64,000 nt of DNA, taken from contig NZ_MUNQ01000009.1 of the NCBI RefSeq assembly GCF_002001165.1, positions 124,001 to 188,000 of the forward strand, given 5' to 3'. Source of the DNA: Rhodanobacter sp. C05 (GTDB lineage Bacteria; Pseudomonadota; Gammaproteobacteria; Xanthomonadales; Rhodanobacteraceae). Shown piece by piece: positions 56,132-64,000 of this stretch. Each line of letters starts with the position of its first letter. Position 1 is the stretch's first letter. A model generated the notes under the pieces. That model saw only the letters and a program-made list of their open reading frames with translations, did not search any database and was not told where the DNA came from. The translations under genes and the position numbers were made by a program.

Positions 56132-56701
56132 ATGCCCGTCGATTTGCACGTCATCCCGCCAAGCCCGGACAGCGTCCGCAGCGCACGCTTCGAGACGCTC
56201 GTGCTGCCGTGCCTTGACGCGGCCTACAACCTCGCGCACTGGCTCGCACGCGACCATGCGGATGCGCAGGATGTGGTGCAGGAAGCGATGCTGCGGGCGC
56301 TGCGCTATTTCGACAGCTTCCGCGGCAACGACGCGCGCGTCTGGCTGCTCGCCATCGTGCGCAACACCTACTACACGCTGTGCACGAAAACCCCACCCGA
56401 CAACCTGCGTGAGTCGCTGGACGATGACATCCACCCGCTGGTCGATGAGGGCCCCTCACCGGAAACCCTGACCTTGCTGGCGGTGGACATCGGCACGCTG
56501 CAACTCGCACTGGAACGCCTGCCGTCACCGCTGCGCGAAGTGCTCGTGCTGCGCGAGCTGGAAGAGTGTTCCTACAAGGAAATCGCTGCGATCACCGAGC
56601 AGAAGATCGGTACCGTCATGTCCCGGCTCGCCCGTGCGCGCGAACGATTGAAAGTCGAGCTGGGTCACCGTCCCAAGGAGGTACGCCACCATGACGTGTG
56701 A
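56132..56701 (+). CDS. ECF sigma factor
   Basis: A 189-residue sigma-70 group 4 factor. Region 2: AYNLAHWLARDHADAQDVVQEAMLRALRYF, given by key residues DAQDVVQE; region 4: LPSPLREVLVLRELEE with KEIAAIT and GTVMSRLARARERL. It overlaps the anti-sigma gene by 11 bp. The ECF group was not assigned. Confidence 0.9.
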   Translation: MPVDLHVIPPSPDSVRSARFETLVLPCLDAAYNLAHWLARDHADAQDVVQEAMLRALRYFDSFRGNDARVWLLAIVRNTYYTLCTKTPPDNLRESLDDDIHPLVDEGPSPETLTLLAVDIGTLQLALERLPSPLREVLVLRELEECSYKEIAAITEQKIGTVMSRLARARERLKVELGHRPKEVRHHDV

Positions 56702-57485
56702 AGATGCCCGGCTGCTGATGCACGCCTATCTCGATGACGAACTGGATGCCGCGCAGAGCGTGCGCATGGCCACGCACCTGCAGGACTGCGCCGCGTGTGC
56801 AGCTCGCTATGGCGCCTACGCTCGACTGCATAAGGTGCTGGCGCAGCCCGGGCTGTACCATCGTGCGCCCGACGCGTTGCGCGAACGCTGGAGTCCCGCG
56901 CAACCCGCGGCGCAGGCCGCTCTGCCCGTGCCCCCCCGACTCCGGCGCGCGCCGCTCGCCTACGCGATGGCCGCCGGTTTTGCCGGTGCGCTGCTGCTCA
57001 CCAGCCCGGCCTGGATCACCGCCTTGCAGCGAGGCGGCGCGGACAACAATCCGGTCGTGGCCGAGGCCATCTCCAGCCACATCCGCTCGCTGCAGGCGCA
57101 GCACCTGATGGATGTGGTGTCGACCGACCAGCACACGGTGAAACCATGGTTCGAGGGCAAGCTCGATTTTTCGCCGCGGGTGAAAGATCTGGCCAGTGAA
57201 GGGTTCCCGCTGATCGGTGGCCGTCTCGATGCGATCGACGGGCGCAGTGTTGCCGCCCTGATCTACAAACGGCACCTGCATGTGATCAACCTTTACCAGT
57301 GGCCGGCGGATTCGGCGGTGACGGCGCAACCGGAAGTGCAGCGCCACGGTTACACCGTCATTCGCTGGACCGCCGAAGGCATGCGCTACGTCGCCATCTC
57401 CGACGTCAGTGCGGGCGATCTGAAGCAATTCGTGCTCGCCTTCCAGAACGATGCCGGTATACCGGCCGCGAACCCGTCGCGATAG
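56691..57485 (+). CDS. Zinc-finger anti-sigma factor
   Basis: A 264-residue membrane anti-sigma. The N-terminal ZAS domain has His29, Cys33 and Cys36 in HLQDCAAC, binding and holding the sigma. One helix (about 88-106) crosses the membrane, leaving a periplasmic domain (about 110-264) that should sense the signal. Paired with the upstream sigma gene. The periplasmic domain family was not recognised. Confidence 0.88.
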   Translation: MTCEDARLLMHAYLDDELDAAQSVRMATHLQDCAACAARYGAYARLHKVLAQPGLYHRAPDALRERWSPAQPAAQAALPVPPRLRRAPLAYAMAAGFAGALLLTSPAWITALQRGGADNNPVVAEAISSHIRSLQAQHLMDVVSTDQHTVKPWFEGKLDFSPRVKDLASEGFPLIGGRLDAIDGRSVAALIYKRHLHVINLYQWPADSAVTAQPEVQRHGYTVIRWTAEGMRYVAISDVSAGDLKQFVLAFQNDAGIPAANPSR

Positions 57486-57488
57486 CGC

Positions 57489-57875
57489 TCAGGCGATCTG
57501 CGGCAGCGGCGGCGTATCGATATCGAACGGTTCGAGCCAGTCCTGCGGCGTCAGCACCGGCAATCCATGCGCGAGACGTCCCTTGTCGCATTGGGGGCTG
57601 ATCGCGCCGAACTCCCACGACGGTGACACTTCGCGGCATACCGACGGCCGGCGCGCGTAGATGCCGCAATGCGCAGCCACACCTATGGTGCCTTGCAGGG
57701 CTACGCAACGTGGCTGCGCGGCATCGGTGCCGAGCATCGCCAATCGGTGCGGATCAAGCTTCTCGGTAAGCTCCGGTGGTACGCATCCACCGAGCGATGC
57801 ATCCGCCTCCGACCAGTGGAATGACACACGGAAGAAGGCACAGCACGCACCGCAACGCAGACAGGGATGTTTCAT
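57489..57875 (-). CDS. YkgJ-family cysteine-cluster protein
   Basis: A 128-residue protein with a probable Zn- or Fe-binding cysteine cluster. Visible are CLRCGACCAFFRV at the N-terminus, HCGIYARRPSVCREV and a further Cys in ISPQCDKGR. The family role is unknown. An in-frame ATG four codons upstream (57887) is an alternative start. It converges with the anti-sigma gene, 3 bp apart. Confidence 0.8.
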   Translation of the reverse strand: MKHPCLRCGACCAFFRVSFHWSEADASLGGCVPPELTEKLDPHRLAMLGTDAAQPRCVALQGTIGVAAHCGIYARRPSVCREVSPSWEFGAISPQCDKGRLAHGLPVLTPQDWLEPFDIDTPPLPQIA

Positions 57876-57922
57876 CAAGCTGCCCATGGCGCGCCCCGAG
57901 GCGCGCAGCCTTCGATTCTAGA

Positions 57923-57954
57923 ACGTAAAAGGCCTGCCGTGCGGCAGGCCTTTT
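57923..57954. terminator. Long perfect hairpin after the YpfJ-type gene
   Basis: GTAAAAGGCCTGCCG / CGGCAGGCCTTTTAC is a 15-bp inverted repeat about 20 bp past the metallopeptidase stop, with T4 on either strand. Confidence 0.8.
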
Positions 57955-57973
57955 ACACGAACACCCGACCTTC

Positions 57974-58837
57974 CTACGGTTCGCCGGAAAACGTGTCGCA
58001 CTGGTCCATGTCGCCGCTGCTGAAGCCGGTCTTGAACCACTTCACCCGCTGCGCCGAAGTGCCGTGGGTGAATGTGTCCGGCCGCACACGCCCCTGTGCC
58101 TGTTGCTGCAAGGTGTCGTCGCCGATATGGCTGGCCGCATTGAGTGCCGACTCGATGTCGCCCGGCTGCAGCCAGTTCAGATCCTTCTGGCTGTGGTTCG
58201 CCCATACACCGGCATAGCAGTCAGCCTGCAGCTCCTGCCGCACGGACAGGCCGTCCGCACCATCCATCGGCTGCCCCTGCTGCTGCATCTGCTGCACCTT
58301 GTCGAACACGCCGGTCAGCTTCTGCACATGGTGACCCACTTCATGCCCGATCACATAGGCGCGGGCGAAGTCGCCGGATGAATGCAGCTGATCCTGCAAT
58401 TGCTGGAAGAACGCCACATCGAGATACACCTTCTGGTCGCCCGGACAGTAGAACGGTCCCACCGCCGTGGTTGCGCCACCGCAGGCCGTTCTCACGCCAC
58501 CACTGAACAAATGCAGTTTGGGATCGACATAGGTCATGCCCTTGGCCTGGAAGATCTCGCCCCAGGTCTGCTCGGTCGAATGCAGGATCGCACTGACGAA
58601 CGCCTTCTGCTGCGGATCGATCTGCACGGGGACGCTGCTCTGTGTCGGCGCGTTCGACGGTGCACCGCCCTGGCTGAGCAGGGCGAGCGGGTTCTTGAAG
58701 AAGATCCAGCCCAGGATGGCCAGCACGATCAGTCCGCCCAGCCCCATGCGACCGCCACCGAAGCCGCCACCTCCGCCACCACCGTTGCCACTGTCGACTT
58801 CGACGTTGTCGCTGCTGCCGCCCTTCTGCCAATCCAT
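57974..58837 (-). CDS. YpfJ-type neutral zinc metallopeptidase
   Basis: A 287-residue membrane-anchored protein. A Gly-rich N-terminus (about 18-35) and a single helix (about 33-47) precede a peptidase domain with HEVGHHVQ (His165, Glu166, His169) and YCPGDQKVYLD. It fits the neutral zinc metallopeptidase YpfJ group, whose substrate is unknown. A GAGGGG lies before the ATG. Confidence 0.88.
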   Translation of the reverse strand: MDWQKGGSSDNVEVDSGNGGGGGGGFGGGRMGLGGLIVLAILGWIFFKNPLALLSQGGAPSNAPTQSSVPVQIDPQQKAFVSAILHSTEQTWGEIFQAKGMTYVDPKLHLFSGGVRTACGGATTAVGPFYCPGDQKVYLDVAFFQQLQDQLHSSGDFARAYVIGHEVGHHVQKLTGVFDKVQQMQQQGQPMDGADGLSVRQELQADCYAGVWANHSQKDLNWLQPGDIESALNAASHIGDDTLQQQAQGRVRPDTFTHGTSAQRVKWFKTGFSSGDMDQCDTFSGEP

Positions 58838-58955
58838 ACGCCCCTCACCGATTGACGCACCGTGCCGGTGCCGCCCGGCGACGATAGCCCTTCCCACAGC
58901 ATCACGCCAAGCATCCACTGCGGCTACAGTAGGCAATCTTTTCCGAGGACCCGCC

Positions 58956-59348
58956 ATGACCCATCTGCCCGCCCTGGTCGCCCTGCTCACCGTCCTGCTG
59001 CTGTTAGGCACCATGTGGGCCGTGGGCCGTGCCCGCGACAAGTACAACATCAAGGCACCGGCGATCAGCGGCGACCCGGCGTTCGAGCGCGCCTATCGGG
59101 TGCAGATGAATACGCTCGAAAGCACGGTCATGTTCCTGCCCACTCTCTGGCTGGCGGCCAGTTATGGTTTCAGTGGCTGGGCCGGCGTGGCTGGACTGGT
59201 CTGGATCGTCGGGCGCGTCTGGTATGCGCTGGCCTACCTGCAGGACGCGGGCAAGCGCGGCCCTGGCTTCGCGCTCGGCATGATCGGCTGGGCAGCGACG
59301 CTGGTGATGGCCGGTATCGGCGTCTTTCGTGTGCTGATGCTCGGCTGA
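58956..59348 (+). CDS. MAPEG-family membrane protein
   Basis: A 130-residue four-helix membrane protein. ERAYRVQMNTLESTVMFLP is the MAPEG glutathione-binding signature with conserved Arg/Asn/Glu. It belongs to the microsomal glutathione S-transferase-like family. GAGGACC is the Shine-Dalgarno. The 255 bp after it to the next gene show nothing recognisable. Confidence 0.88.
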   Translation: MTHLPALVALLTVLLLLGTMWAVGRARDKYNIKAPAISGDPAFERAYRVQMNTLESTVMFLPTLWLAASYGFSGWAGVAGLVWIVGRVWYALAYLQDAGKRGPGFALGMIGWAATLVMAGIGVFRVLMLG

Positions 59349-59603
59349 CGCCCTGCCATTCAGGCTCAACCAACCAGGCCAGGCACCATCACGCTGAACA
59401 TCTGCACGTGATACGGCACCGCCACTGAGCGGTGTCCTTCAGCCAGGGCCGCCAGTTGCCACCCGGAAGCAAGGACCACCCGACCACTATGCCGATCGGC
59501 CGATTGCGCGCAGCGTTGGCAGGCAGCTAGCTTGGAGACGCTGAACATCGGGCGCGCCATCCGGTCAAATGGTTTTCTGCGCCCGCACAGGATCAGCCTC
59601 ACC

Positions 59604-60446
59604 ATGGATGCCATGTACACCGACACTTCCCTGTTGCCTCCTGCGATACCGCCTGCACCCCTCGTGTCGTCTGTCACCACGCGTGCGCCAAGCCTGTGGA
59701 CTGCGCTGGGATTGATCGTGCTGTATTTCATCCTGCAGGCCGTCGGCAGCACCTTGCTCGCGTTGATCCTGGCAGTGACCCTGGGCTTTGTTCACCTGCC
59801 CCCGGGTGTGACCCAGATCGGCAATGGCATCGACGCCATGCTGGAACAACCCGGCATGCAGGCGTTGCTGGTAATGCTCACGCTTAGCGTGGCTGCGTTA
59901 TCGATCCTGCTGCTGGCCCAGCGTCGCTGGCCACATCTCTGGTCGCTGGCACAGCCACCGGGATTCGGTTTCGTGAGGCCGTCACGGCTGCTGTATATGG
60001 CGCTGGCCGTCGCGATCGGCGTGGCCGCACCGCTGCTTGGGGCGCAACTGACCGAGTTGCTCGCGCACGGACAGACGGTAAGCCAGGACATCCAGCAACT
60101 TGGCGCCAACACCCCGCTGGCATGGCGCATTCCGCTGGTGCTGGTCGTGGTGAGCCTGGGGCCTATGGTGGAGGAGTTGCTGTTCCGCGGCGTGCTGCTG
60201 TCGACCCTGCTGCAACGCTGGGGGGCCGGTTGGGCAGTGGTGGCCAGCTCGCTGATGTTCGCGCTCGCGCACCTGCCGGGCCTGCAATGGCAATGGTTCG
60301 GGCTACCCGATCTGCTGTTGCTGGCCTTGCTGCTGGCATGGCTGCGCCTGCGTTCGGGATCGATCTGGCCTGGCGTGCTGGCTCACGGCATCAACAACCT
60401 GCTGGCGGTGGTGGCGTGGTTTGTGGTGGCGCATCTGTCCGGTTGA
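59604..60446 (+). CDS. CPBP-family intramembrane metalloprotease
   Basis: A 280-residue protein with about eight helices and the CAAX protease/bacteriocin-processing motifs: EELLFRG, FALAHLPG and HGINNLL. It could process prenylated or peptide substrates; the substrate is unknown. Two nearby ATGs, 59604 and 59613, are possible; I used the first. It converges with maf, 3 bp apart. Confidence 0.85.
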   Translation: MDAMYTDTSLLPPAIPPAPLVSSVTTRAPSLWTALGLIVLYFILQAVGSTLLALILAVTLGFVHLPPGVTQIGNGIDAMLEQPGMQALLVMLTLSVAALSILLLAQRRWPHLWSLAQPPGFGFVRPSRLLYMALAVAIGVAAPLLGAQLTELLAHGQTVSQDIQQLGANTPLAWRIPLVLVVVSLGPMVEELLFRGVLLSTLLQRWGAGWAVVASSLMFALAHLPGLQWQWFGLPDLLLLALLLAWLRLRSGSIWPGVLAHGINNLLAVVAWFVVAHLSG

Positions 60447-60449
60447 GGC

Positions 60450-61022
60450 TTACGTCGCCGGTGCGTTGAAATCACGCAGCAGCTGCGCGGTCTCGAACAC
60501 CGGCAATCCCATCACGCCGGAATAGCTGCCCTGCAGATGCTCGACCAGCGCCGCACCGCGCCCCTGGATCGCATAGGCACCAGCCTTGCCGAACGGTTCC
60601 CCGGTGGCGACGTAGGCAGCGATCGCCGATTCATCCAGCCGTGCAAAACGCACCTGTGACACGCACACCGCGCATTGCTCACGCATGGCACTGACCAGCC
60701 ACACGACCGAGAGCACCGCATGCGTGCGTCCGGACAGACTTCGCAGCATCGCGGCAGCGTCATCCGCATCCTGCGGTTTGCCGAACACTTCATCGTCCAG
60801 CACCACTTCGGTATCGGCACCGAGCACGATTGCATCACTGGCATGATCCAGGCGCACAAGCCCGGCACGCGCCTTGTCGCGCGCCACCCGGCTCACATAG
60901 TCCTGCGGTGACTCACCGGGCATGCGTTGCTCGGGCACATCGACATCGAGCGTGCTGAAATCCACACCGATCTGTTCCAGCAACTGGCGACGACGCGGCG
61001 ATTGCGAGGCGAGATAGAGCAT
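60450..61022 (-). CDS. maf: Maf-family nucleotide pyrophosphatase
   Basis: A 190-residue Maf protein hydrolysing non-canonical or excess nucleoside triphosphates. [33 protein letters not shown] and [10 protein letters not shown] are the family motifs. I chose the ATG at MLYLASQ; an upstream in-frame ATG is possible. Confidence 0.93.
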   Translation of the reverse strand: MLYLASQSPRRRQLLEQIGVDFSTLDVDVPEQRMPGESPQDYVSRVARDKARAGLVRLDHASDAIVLGADTEVVLDDEVFGKPQDADDAAAMLRSLSGRTHAVLSVVWLVSAMREQCAVCVSQVRFARLDESAIAAYVATGEPFGKAGAYAIQGRGAALVEHLQGSYSGVMGLPVFETAQLLRDFNAPAT

Positions 61023-61064
61023 TCGGGATACCGGATCAGCAATCAACGGCAAGCATAGCGGCGA

Positions 61065-61514
61065 TCAAAGCGTGAGACCGTACTCGCAGAACTGCCGGTC
61101 GCGCTGCCAGCCGAGCGATTCGTACAAGGCCTGTGCCGGCGCATTGTCCAGCGCGGTCGACAGCGCCAGGCTGGCTGCACCCAGCGCACGTGCGTGGTCA
61201 GCCGCAGCCGTGAGCAGCGCTGCCGCCACGCCCTGCCGCCGCGCCGAGGACACTACAAACAGATCGTTGAGCAGCCAGGTACGCACAGTGCGCACCGAGG
61301 AAAACAGTGGATAGAGCTGGGTGAAGCCGAGTCCTTCGCCCTGCTCGTCGCGCGCCAGCAGGATCAGCGACTCATGATGCCGGAAGCGTTCCGCCAGAAA
61401 GTCGTGCGCCCGTGCCAGATCAGCCGGCTGGCCATAGAACTGGCGATAGCCATCGAACAGCGGCGCCAGCATATCGAGGTCGAGTATCGTGGCTTGCCGG
61501 ATCTGAAAGGACAT
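61065..61514 (-). CDS. GNAT family N-acetyltransferase
   Basis: A 149-residue single-domain GNAT. The acetyl-CoA loop is VVSSARRQGVAAALLTAA, and ALYESLGW fits the end of the fold. The substrate is unknown. It lies 31 bp after rlmH on the same strand. Confidence 0.88.
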   Translation of the reverse strand: MSFQIRQATILDLDMLAPLFDGYRQFYGQPADLARAHDFLAERFRHHESLILLARDEQGEGLGFTQLYPLFSSVRTVRTWLLNDLFVVSSARRQGVAAALLTAAADHARALGAASLALSTALDNAPAQALYESLGWQRDRQFCEYGLTL

Positions 61515-61545
61515 GACGGATGAGTTCCCTGGGACGGCACAATGA

Positions 61546-62016
61546 TCAGGCCCGATGATAAGGATGTCCGGCCATGATCGTGGTAGCACGATACAGCTGC
61601 TCGGCCAATACCAGCCGCACCAGCATGTGCGGCAGAGTCAGCGGGCCGAGTGACCAGCGCTGGTCGGCACGCGCCAGCACGTCGGGTGCGTGGCCATCCG
61701 GCCCGCCAATCAGGAACGCCAGATCACGTCCGGACATGCGCCAGCGCGCCAGTTGCCCTGCCAGCTCCTCGCTGGACCAGGTCTTGCCGCGCCCATCAAG
61801 CGCAACCACATGAATGTCGTGCGGGAGTGCAGCAAGTATCGCCGCACCTTCGTCCTGGATTGCTCGCGCATCATCGCGACCTTTGCCGCGAATGCCGGGT
61901 TTCAGTTCGATCAGTTCCAGCGGCAGCTCATGCGAGAGCCGCTTGCGGTATTCGGCAAAGCCCTCGGCCACCCAGCCAGGCATGCGTTCGCCGACGGCGA
62001 TCAGGCGTGCGCGCAT
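61546..62016 (-). CDS. rlmH: 23S rRNA pseudouridine-1915 methyltransferase
   Basis: A 156-residue SPOUT enzyme that methylates pseudouridine 1915 in helix 69. MRARLIAVGERMPGWV, ALDGRGKTWSSEELA, FLIGGPDGHAPDV and a C-terminal EQLYRATTIMAGHPYHR are classical. It follows rsfS by 14 bp. Confidence 0.97.
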   Translation of the reverse strand: MRARLIAVGERMPGWVAEGFAEYRKRLSHELPLELIELKPGIRGKGRDDARAIQDEGAAILAALPHDIHVVALDGRGKTWSSEELAGQLARWRMSGRDLAFLIGGPDGHAPDVLARADQRWSLGPLTLPHMLVRLVLAEQLYRATTIMAGHPYHRA

Positions 62017-62030
62017 GCCGCAGACTTGGC

Positions 62031-62417
62031 TCAGCCCGCTTGCGCAGCGTCGGCTTCGTGCCCGTGGTCACCCACCGTCCACAACCGTTCGAGGCCATAG
62101 AACTCGCGAATGCGCGGCAGCATCACATGGACGATCACGTCGCCCAGGTCGACCAGCACCCATTCACCTTCCACCTCGCCTTCCACGCCCAGCGGCATCA
62201 CGCCCGCCTTCTTGGCGAACCTGGCGACTTCGTCGGCGATGGATTTGACGTGGCGTGCGGAGGTGCCGGAGGCGATGACCAGCAGGTCGGCGATGGAGGT
62301 CTTGCCGCGGACGTCGATCTCGCGAACGTCCTTGGCTTTCAATTCTTCCAGCGCATCGATGACCGACTTGCGCAGGGTGGCCGTGGAGACGGACTTGTTC
62401 GTACGGGCAGTACTCAA
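62031..62417 (-). CDS. rsfS: Ribosome silencing factor
   Basis: A 128-residue RsfS that binds L14 and blocks subunit joining in starvation. [20 protein letters not shown] and [14 protein letters not shown] are the family signatures. No ATG fits. I chose TTG at 62417, which has GAGG nine bases upstream. The rsfS-rlmH order is the common proteobacterial arrangement. Confidence 0.9.
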   Translation of the reverse strand: MSTARTNKSVSTATLRKSVIDALEELKAKDVREIDVRGKTSIADLLVIASGTSARHVKSIADEVARFAKKAGVMPLGVEGEVEGEWVLVDLGDVIVHVMLPRIREFYGLERLWTVGDHGHEADAAQAG

Positions 62418-62502
62418 GAGGATGGGCCTCGATGCGTGATCGCAGCGCAAAATGGCGCGGGCGCAGTATAACCGCCTGCCGTCAAGGGTGCTTTGGCTGT
62501 GC

Positions 62503-63585
62503 TCAGGGCGCCGGCATCCGCTTGGCCAGCCGGTATTCGTGCATCAGGCGCGCCACCAGTTCGGCGGCCGGCTGCGGGCGCACCAAGCCAGCGGCCTGCC
62601 CGCACCATTCGGACAGCAGATCACCGCGCCCGGCGGCCGCGGCGGCCCGGCGCAACGGCGCGGTGAGCGCGTTCAGCACTGGATACGGCAGCCCTTGCGC
62701 CGCTTCCGGCATGGCTTCGACGAAGCGATTGCGCAGGCCCCGGGCGGCGCGCCCGGAGAAACCCCGAATGGTGGTGACCTGGTGTTCCTCGACCCGAGAC
62801 AGATCCTGCTTCCACGCCTCGGCCGCCGAAGATTCGGGGCAGGCAAGGAAAGCGGTACCCAGCTGGCTGGCCGCCGCACCGAGGATTTCCGCCGCCAGCA
62901 TGCCGCGGCCGTCCATGATGCCGCCAGCGGCGATCACCGGAACATCCCGTGCATAAGCCGCCAGCGCGCGCACGGTCAGCGGCAGCAGCGCAAACAGGCC
63001 GATCATCGCGTCCTCGGCCTCGTGCAGGAAAGTGCCGCGATGACCGCCGGCCTCGGCACCCTGCACGCAGACGGCATCCGCGCCGCCTTCGGCCCAGGCG
63101 CGAGCTTCGGCCACCGTGGTGGCGGTGCCGATCACATAGATGTCGCGCTGGCGCAGCTCGCGCAACTGCGCCGGACTGATCACGCCGAACGCAAAACTCG
63201 CCACCGCCGGGCGCGCCTCGCACAGGGCGGCGAACTGATCGGAGAAACGCGGTGCCCAGCGTGCCGGCAGGCTGGTGCGGGCATCGAGGCCTTCCTGCGC
63301 CATCAGTGCATCGAGCTGTTCGCGTGCCTTCGCGACTGCGGCCATGTCGGCATCGAATTCATCCGGCAGCACGAACAGGCCAATCGCGTAAGGCCGGGCG
63401 CCCAGTGCGCGTATCTGTGCCGCCTGCTCAAGGATCGCCTGCGGTTCCAGATAACCGGCACCCAGCGAACCCAGGCAGCCTGCATTCGATACGGCCGCCA
63501 CCAGGGCTGGTGGCGTCGAGCCGGACATCGGCGCCTGAATCAGCGGATGCTCGATGCCAAGGCGACTGGCGAAGGGCGAGTTCAT
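62503..63585 (-). CDS. Nitronate monooxygenase-family FMN enzyme
   Basis: A 360-residue TIM-barrel flavoprotein. [38 protein letters not shown] and [20 protein letters not shown] are the 2-nitropropane dioxygenase / nitronate monooxygenase signature. It may detoxify propionate 3-nitronate. It is 85 bp before rsfS on the same strand. Confidence 0.9.
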   Translation of the reverse strand: MNSPFASRLGIEHPLIQAPMSGSTPPALVAAVSNAGCLGSLGAGYLEPQAILEQAAQIRALGARPYAIGLFVLPDEFDADMAAVAKAREQLDALMAQEGLDARTSLPARWAPRFSDQFAALCEARPAVASFAFGVISPAQLRELRQRDIYVIGTATTVAEARAWAEGGADAVCVQGAEAGGHRGTFLHEAEDAMIGLFALLPLTVRALAAYARDVPVIAAGGIMDGRGMLAAEILGAAASQLGTAFLACPESSAAEAWKQDLSRVEEHQVTTIRGFSGRAARGLRNRFVEAMPEAAQGLPYPVLNALTAPLRRAAAAAGRGDLLSEWCGQAAGLVRPQPAAELVARLMHEYRLAKRMPAP

Positions 63586-63708
63586 GCGTGATGGCCTGCA
63601 ACGGATGGATGCCAAGTATCCGCTGTCGCCACGTACGGAAGAAGTGAAGCACTGCCGTCTGGCGGGGCGCCGCCGTAGCGACGCCTCCGCCAGCGGCCAC
63701 GGGACTTC

Positions 63709-64000
63709 TCAGCCGCCGGAGCTCATCGCACCGTCGTCCTTCTTCATCGAGTCTTTCTTCATCGCGTCCTGCTTCATCGCATCGGGCTTCATGGCGTCCT
63801 TGTGCATCATGTTCGACTTCGATGTATCCATCTTCATCGAGCCGGATTTCATCGCATCGGATTTCATGGGTGCCTTCTGCATGGCGTCGTGCGACATCGC
63901 CGTACCGGCACTGGCAGGCATCGCGTCCTGGGCAAACACGGTCGTGGTAGCCAGGCCGCAGGTCATGGCAGTAGCGAGAATAAGGGCAACGCGTGCGTTC
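63709..64000 (-). CDS. MXKDX-repeat exported protein (cut by window edge)
   Basis: The gene runs off the right edge; the visible frame continues upstream of the first internal ATG as NARVALILATAM, a signal-peptide core ending VFAQ. The mature part repeats a five-residue unit of the form M-x-K-D-x about ten times (AMKPD, AMKQD, AMKKD, SMKKD), then ends in a Gly/Ser tail. This is the 'pentapeptide MXKDX repeat' family of unknown, envelope-located role. Met and Lys/Asp regularity suggests metal or polyanion contact, but that is guesswork. Confidence 0.85.
   Translation of the reverse strand, partial: NARVALILATAMTCGLATTTVFAQDAMPASAGTAMSHDAMQKAPMKSDAMKSGSMKMDTSKSNMMHKDAMKPDAMKQDAMKKDSMKKDDGAMSSGG

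Overview
The window is a high-GC, gene-dense piece of a gammaproteobacterial chromosome. Gene content points to Xanthomonadales, most likely the Rhodanobacteraceae (Rhodanobacter/Dyella/Frateuria/Luteibacter type). The evidence is an acetylated arginine pathway (N-acetylornithine carbamoyltransferase, acetylcitrulline deacetylase, fused NAG kinase/synthase), FolE2, a FimX-type c-di-GMP receptor, a DksA-like protein with a long Lys/Ala-rich N-terminus, and REP-like palindromes. The placement comes from reading the proteins; no database search was run. No tRNA, rRNA, CRISPR, prophage or transposase was seen.

Layout. 1-7.6 kb: a nine-gene minus-strand arginine operon (argF', paiB-like, osmC-like, argG, GNAT, argE', argB, argC, argH cut by the left edge), preceded by what looks like a transcription attenuator with an Arg-rich leader peptide. 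7.7-21.4 kb: glycine-zipper envelope protein, cysS, sufE, DksA-like protein, yidD followed by a decayed reading frame, folE2, a tightly overlapped block (phytoene/squalene-synthase-like, gph, ubiG), a YCII protein and an MTA/SAH deaminase, efp with divergent epmB, and fimX. 21.5-33.7 kb: translation and replication core (rpsP-rimM-trmD-rplS, ffh, radA, alr, dnaB, rpsF-rpsR-rplI, an IscA-type protein, asnS). Two DnaA-box-like sites lie upstream of dnaB.

33.7-47.4 kb is mostly metabolic and envelope genes: MalM-like lipoprotein, an SDR lacking the usual catalytic Tyr, an aldehyde dehydrogenase with a carbonic anhydrase and a RidA-family deaminase (probably late kynurenine/2-aminomuconate pathway), hutG, glutathione reductase and a DadA-like dehydrogenase. 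Divergent from the last is a BlaI/BlaR1-type pair whose protease ends in a TonB domain and whose promoter carries two BlaI-like palindromes. NlpC/P60, SlyD, an SHS-type MFS carrier and a methyltransferase follow.

47.5-64 kb: two DEAD-box RNA helicases (rhlE and deaD) flank fghA. Next come a TPR-sulfotransferase and a LigB-type dioxygenase, then a four-gene divergon: ECF sigma and zinc anti-sigma on one side, Tat-exported phosphoesterase and cupredoxin on the other. The gap between them holds two mirror-image copies of one promoter-like motif. The segment ends with a YkgJ protein, a YpfJ-type metallopeptidase, MAPEG, a CPBP protease, maf, GNAT, rlmH, rsfS, nitronate monooxygenase and an MXKDX-repeat protein cut by the right edge.

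The strongest candidates for undescribed biology are the arg-operon attenuator, the divergent ECF promoter pair, the BlaI/M56-TonB module and the DnaA boxes in front of dnaB.
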